13,649 bases of DNA, taken from contig MHSZ01000027.1 in the NCBI GenBank assembly GCA_001824745.1, forward strand, positions 26,738-40,386, in the 5' to 3' direction. The notes beneath the pieces are model-generated. The model was not told the DNA's origin. It did not search any database and saw only the letters and a program-made list of their open reading frames with translations. The position numbers were made by a program, and so were the translations under genes. The DNA comes from Candidatus Terrybacteria bacterium RIFCSPLOWO2_01_FULL_58_14 (lineage in GTDB: Bacteria; Patescibacteriota; Minisyncoccia; Terrybacterales; 2-01-FULL-58-14). Shown here piece by piece: positions 10,964-13,649 of the stretch (positions are counted from its first letter, which is position 1; each line of letters starts with the position of its first letter).

Positions 10964-12091
10964 ATGAAGAAGCTCCGAGTTGCCGAAATCGTCACGGCGG
11001 CATTCACCGCGCCCCCGCCCGCAGAAGTGATCTACGCTCCTATCTTCGTCGCAATCGATATCGCGCGCGGGTTGAGCGATCGCGGCCACGACGTCACTTT
11101 CTTTGCGCCGGAGGGATCGCACATTCCCCGCGTCCGTATAGAAAGCGGGGGGATCCTCCCTTTCCATGCCAGTTATCCCGAGGACCCCGAAATTTACCGC
11201 GCCCCTGACGTTCGTCTTGCGGAACGGGAAAAAATCATCGGGCTTTGGGAACAGCGGCTCATTGCCGAACTCTACCGTCGCGCGCGCGTAGGAGAGTTCG
11301 ACATCATCCATGCCCACGCTCCTGACCGTACTCTCCCTTTTGCCTCTCTCGTGCCCACCCCCACCGCTTATACACTCCACACGCCAGTCATGAGTTGGCA
11401 TGAACCTTCTTTTGCCCCATTCATCAACGAATATCAGCACTTCGTCTCGATTTCCGACGCCCAGCGCCGGCCCGCACAGAAACTCCCGTGGCGAGCGACT
11501 ATCTACAACGGTCTCGATCTCAAAAAATTTCCCTTCTCTGCAAAAGGCGGTGAGGAGTTCCTCTTCTCGGGTCGCCTCATCCCGCAGAAAGGCGTACGCG
11601 AAGCGATCGATGCCGTCCGCCTCCTTGGGGCACGCCTCACGATCGTAGGGGCGCACGGCGCCCCCAAAACGGCACGCGCCCCGAAAACGCGGAGACCGAA
11701 TTATTGGGAGTCGGAGATCGCACCACAGCTCGCCCAAGGAGACATCACGTACGCCGGGCTTGTCTCCTATGACGAGATCCACCGCTTCTACCAGACGGCG
11801 AAAGCGACGCTCGTTCCGATCAGGTGGGAAGAACCGTTCGGACTCACAATGATCGAGTCCATGGCGTGCGGCACGCCGGTGATCGCCTTCCGCAGGGGTT
11901 CGGTGCCGGAAATCGTCGTCGACGGCGTCACGGGATTCATCGTCGATACAATTGAGGAAATGGCAGAGGCCATGAAAAAAATCGACCGTATTGATCGCCG
12001 TGCCTGCCGAGAACACGTGGAACGAAACTTCACCGTTGAAAGCATGGTGGATGGATACGAGAAACTTTTCTTCGAACTCACGCAGCGCTGA
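10964..12091 (+). CDS. Family 4 glycosyltransferase, copy 3 (divergent N-terminus)
   Basis: The 375-residue protein shares the C-terminal donor domain of its two neighbours: YNGLDLKKFPF (181-191), SGRLIPQKG (202-210), WEEPFGLTMIE with the E-x7-E pair Glu290 and Glu298, and CGTPVIAFRRGSVPEIV. The N-terminus differs: where copies 1 and 2 have the GG donor loop, this one reads PPPAEVIYAPIFVA (17-30). It also has a basic insert around 231-245 (HGAPKTARAPKTRR). It is still a GT4 enzyme by its C-terminal domain, but acceptor specificity is probably different. It ends the three-gene run and is followed by a strong hairpin. No Shine-Dalgarno sequence precedes the ATG. Confidence 0.9.
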   Translation: MKKLRVAEIVTAAFTAPPPAEVIYAPIFVAIDIARGLSDRGHDVTFFAPEGSHIPRVRIESGGILPFHASYPEDPEIYRAPDVRLAEREKIIGLWEQRLIAELYRRARVGEFDIIHAHAPDRTLPFASLVPTPTAYTLHTPVMSWHEPSFAPFINEYQHFVSISDAQRRPAQKLPWRATIYNGLDLKKFPFSAKGGEEFLFSGRLIPQKGVREAIDAVRLLGARLTIVGAHGAPKTARAPKTRRPNYWESEIAPQLAQGDITYAGLVSYDEIHRFYQTAKATLVPIRWEEPFGLTMIESMACGTPVIAFRRGSVPEIVVDGVTGFIVDTIEEMAEAMKKIDRIDRRACREHVERNFTVESMVDGYEKLFFELTQR

Positions 12092-12109
12092 GAAAAGGGG
12101 CGGTACGGA

Positions 12110-12147
12110 AGCGCGAGCGGGGTCTGACACCGCTCGCGCTCTTGCGT
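12110..12147 (+). terminator. Probable terminator of the glycosyltransferase operon
   Basis: AGCGCGAGCGG (12110-12120) and CCGCTCGCGCT (12130-12140) form a perfect 11-bp stem with a 9-nt loop, followed by CTTGCGTTATTG. The T-tract is poor, but stem strength and position at the operon end support the call. Confidence 0.65.
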
Positions 12148-12170
12148 TATTGCGGTTATTGTGATATAAC
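12142..12170 (+). promoter_or_regulatory. Extended -10 promoter of the Nudix gene
   Basis: TTGCGT (12142-12147), a 17-bp spacer and TATAAC (12165-12170), with an extended -10 TGA just before the -10 box. TGTGATATAA is shared with the promoter at 6237-6264. The -35 box overlaps the tail of the preceding terminator. Confidence 0.65.
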
Positions 12171-12199
12171 AATCCCATCCTACCAAAGGAGGTGCGGGC

Positions 12200-12637
12200 G
12201 TGAGCCACACCACGGTATTCGTTCGGCTCTTCGACAACCAGAGACGGATCCTCATGGTCGAGAACAGGGGCAAGATCCTCGACAACGGCGCCGAGAAACC
12301 GAACGGCTGGGGCCTCCCCGGCGGCGGCGTGGAGGAACACGAGTCGCCGCTTGAGGCGGCGCTTCGGGAGCTCCGGGAAGAGACCGGTCTCACTGCAGTG
12401 ATCAACCCGGATTTCTCCTCGATCGACTGGAACCAAGAGCACACCCACTGCGTGCTCGTGTTCGACGCGAAGACGCCTCGAGGACGCGCGCGTCTCGAAG
12501 ACCCGGAGGGCGGCGTCAACGGCGTTCGATGGTTCACGCTCGAAGAGATCGCGGAGGGATCGTACCTGCACCTTCCGATCTATAAGAGCCACCAACGCTT
12601 CGCTTCCTCCCCTCGACGCGGCTCGGGGCGAGAATAG
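12200..12637 (+). CDS. Nudix hydrolase with repeat-derived C-terminus
   Basis: The 145-residue protein has a complete Nudix box, G-x5-E-x7-REUxEExGU, at residues 42-64 (G42, E48, R56, E57, E60, E61, G63), so it should hydrolyse a nucleoside diphosphate linked to another group, such as oxidised dNTPs, NADH or sugar nucleotides. The preceding NGWGLPGGG (35-43) is typical. It starts at a GTG with AGGAGG seven bases upstream and has its own promoter. The last nine residues (137-145) and the TAG stop are encoded by copy 2 of the dispersed repeat, suggesting that the element replaced or extended the original tail. The core domain is intact, so the enzyme is probably functional. The substrate is unknown. 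Confidence 0.9.
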   Translation: MSHTTVFVRLFDNQRRILMVENRGKILDNGAEKPNGWGLPGGGVEEHESPLEAALRELREETGLTAVINPDFSSIDWNQEHTHCVLVFDAKTPRGRARLEDPEGGVNGVRWFTLEEIAEGSYLHLPIYKSHQRFASSPRRGSGRE

Positions 12638-12720
12638 CTGCCCTGTGCCTCCCCGCGCCCTTCGTGAGTCATTCTCTTGACGGAAACTCGTGGTGAGCCG
12701 GGTCGAACCACCCCTCGACG
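12609..12720. repeat. Dispersed palindromic repeat, copy 2
   Basis: CCCCTCGACG, then GGCTCGGGGCGAGAATAGC within a block differing from copy 1 (6034-6159) at three positions, then about 39 unmatched bases, then AACTCGTGGTGAGCC (12685-12699) and GGGTCGAACCACCCCTCGACG at the end. The last segment repeats the start of copy 1, as if a second unit begins there. The first part lies inside the Nudix coding region. Confidence 0.8.
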
Positions 12721-12734
12721 CTAAGCACAACAAA

Positions 12735-12769
12735 CGCCCCCCGCAACATGCGGGGGGCGGATACTTTTT
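12735..12769 (+). terminator. Terminator between convergent Nudix and ndk genes
   Basis: CGCCCCCCGC (12735-12744) and GCGGGGGGCG (12750-12759) form a perfect 10-bp stem with an AACAT loop, with five T residues at 12765-12769 on the plus strand. It lies between converging genes and could also slow minus-strand transcription after ndk. Confidence 0.85.
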
Positions 12770-12778
12770 CTTCGAGTA

Positions 12779-13384
12779 TCAGAACATGATATCCTCTTCT
12801 GCCCGGGGATAACTATGAATCTCTTCGGGCTTGAACCAATGTGGAATTTCGTGCGCGGCTTCGTCTTGATCGCCGGATGCGTGAACGACGTTGTGAATCG
12901 CGCGCTTGCCGAGATTCGCGAGCACTGGGGAATCAACAGAGAAGTCACCGCGGATCGTTCCCATCTCGGCCAACGCCGGCACGGTTTTCCCCACGATCTT
13001 GCGGACCATATCGATTGCGTGGATGCCCTCAATCATCATCGCAACCACGGGCCCCGAGGTGAAAAACTCGACGTTCCATCGAGCAACCGTTTTTCCAATT
13101 TCAAGCGCATCGCCGGTGCCCAACTCCTTGAACGGATCATAGCCGTACTTCGCATAGGTTTCGAGGGTCTTCTCCCCCATGCCTCTAAGCCAGGGCTCGG
13201 TATTGGGATAATGATCGCGCGCATGATTCTCGGAAACCTCGATCATCTTCAACGCAATCACTTTTAGCCCTCGGCGCTCCAGGCGCGAAATGATCTCGCC
13301 GATCAAGCCGCGCTTCACGCCATCGGGCTTCACAATGAGCACCGTACGCTCTCCTTTTGGGTGCTTTCCCACCATCGTCCGCAT
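12779..13384 (-). CDS. ndk: Nucleoside diphosphate kinase, long form
   Basis: NDP kinase exchanges the gamma phosphate between NTPs and NDPs through a phosphohistidine. The 201-residue product shows ERTVLIVKPDGVKRGLIGEI (12-31), FFTSGPVVAMMIEG (107-120), GTIRGDFS (142-149) and the active-site NVVHASGD with His168. It is about 50 residues longer than standard bacterial NDK (about 140-150), because of an insert at roughly 60-105 (HYPNTEPWLRGMGEK onward) between the Kpn region and the SGPVVAM strand, plus a short N-terminal extension and a C-terminal tail. The ATG at 13384 has GGAGG 14 nt upstream, which is far; the same GGAGG stands only four bases from an out-of-frame ATG at 13394. It is read in the same direction as the comEC-like gene, 76 nt after that gene's stop. 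Confidence 0.94.
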   Translation of the reverse strand: MRTMVGKHPKGERTVLIVKPDGVKRGLIGEIISRLERRGLKVIALKMIEVSENHARDHYPNTEPWLRGMGEKTLETYAKYGYDPFKELGTGDALEIGKTVARWNVEFFTSGPVVAMMIEGIHAIDMVRKIVGKTVPALAEMGTIRGDFSVDSPVLANLGKRAIHNVVHASGDQDEAAHEIPHWFKPEEIHSYPRAEEDIMF

Positions 13385-13460
13385 CGTAACACATTGTTCC
13401 TCCGCCTCTCAACCGCCGGGTTTGATCAGGCAACCTCGTACAGGAATCCGCGCGAGGCGG

Positions 13461-13649
13461 CTAGTATTCCTTATCAACGGAAAATATACGCCCGTCGCTA
13501 TGAATGGTAATGCGTCCTGCTTCATCCGTGCGGACGAGCGGGATTCCCAACTGCGCAAAACGCGCGAGCACCGATGCGTGCGGGTGCCCGTAGCGATTCC
13601 CCTCGCCAACCGAGATCAAGGCCACCTCGGGATCCACGGCATTGAGGAA
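13461..13649 (-). CDS. comEC: C-terminal end of a ComEC-type metallo-beta-lactamase domain (partial)
   Basis: The last 62 residues and the TAG stop of a gene entering from the right edge. The sequence contains PEVALISVGEGNRYGHPHASVL, whose SVGxxNxYGHP part is diagnostic of the metallo-beta-lactamase-like domain at the end of ComEC/Rec2, followed by GIPLVRTDEAGRITIHSDG, also typical. ComEC forms the inner-membrane channel for DNA uptake in natural transformation, and the C-terminal domain is thought to act as a nuclease. The channel part is outside the window, so a stand-alone ComEC-like hydrolase cannot be excluded. The conserved YGHPH is intact. Confidence 0.8.
   Translation of the reverse strand, partial: FLNAVDPEVALISVGEGNRYGHPHASVLARFAQLGIPLVRTDEAGRITIHSDGRIFSVDKEY

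Noticed and set aside
3123..12720. CRISPR array, given several repeats
   Set aside because: The repeats are of different sequence, not regularly spaced, and no cas genes are present.
10613..12733. A 706-codon open frame on the minus strand
   Set aside because: It is antisense to three well-supported genes (two glycosyltransferases and Nudix), has no family motifs, and is a by-product of GC-rich codon use.
13185..13433. Small gene on the minus strand starting at the ATG at 13394
   Set aside because: It overlaps the conserved N-terminal region of ndk in another frame and has no recognisable motif; only its ribosome-binding site is attractive, which is noted as a finding.

Overview
The window looks like chromosomal DNA of a small, GC-rich bacterium, and I suspect a member of the Candidate Phyla Radiation (Patescibacteria/Parcubacteria type). 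The reasons are indirect: a 69-residue zinc-ribbon bL28, an unusually long nucleoside diphosphate kinase, many housekeeping genes without a clear Shine-Dalgarno sequence, intergenic stretches built from reiterated short words, and metabolic genes standing alone rather than in pathways. TGA, TAA and TAG all end genes, so the genetic code is standard. The lineage is an inference. No rRNA, phage, CRISPR array or transposase gene is visible.

Layout. From the left edge to about 3070 everything reads on the minus strand. This part holds the str operon, rpsL-rpsG-fusA (fusA runs off the left edge), driven by a good sigma70-type promoter at 2275-2303, preceded by an M50 site-2-protease-like gene. The three str cistrons are separated by long spacers that contain inverted arrays of a telomere-like heptamer (CCTAAAC). 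A MITE-like element lies between the protease gene and rpsL. From 3189 to 12637 everything reads on the plus strand: rpmB (bL28), an alpha/beta hydrolase, tRNA-Pro(GGG), a PurF-like amidotransferase, a cysteine-rich protein that may belong to the HhH-GPD glycosylase superfamily, a HAD hydrolase translationally coupled to a cytidine deaminase, three tandem GT4 glycosyltransferases and a Nudix hydrolase. From 12779 to the right edge the minus strand carries a long-form ndk and the 3' end of a ComEC-type metallo-beta-lactamase domain.

How the genes relate. Three themes are visible: translation (S12, S7, EF-G, L28, tRNA-Pro), nucleotide metabolism (PurF-like, HAD, cytidine deaminase, Nudix, NDK) and cell-surface glycan synthesis (three GT4 enzymes). 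Several nucleotide-related genes have strong Shine-Dalgarno sequences, GTG starts, extended -10 promoters and clean intrinsic terminators. The ribosomal and glycosyltransferase genes mostly lack a recognisable Shine-Dalgarno sequence.

Most worth a second look are: the heptamer hairpins in the str operon; an S12 that lacks both classic streptomycin-site lysines; a roughly 110-125 bp dispersed repeat that sits directly after the PurF-like gene and supplies the last codons and stop of the Nudix gene; the divergent PurF-like enzyme; and the unassigned cysteine-rich protein.
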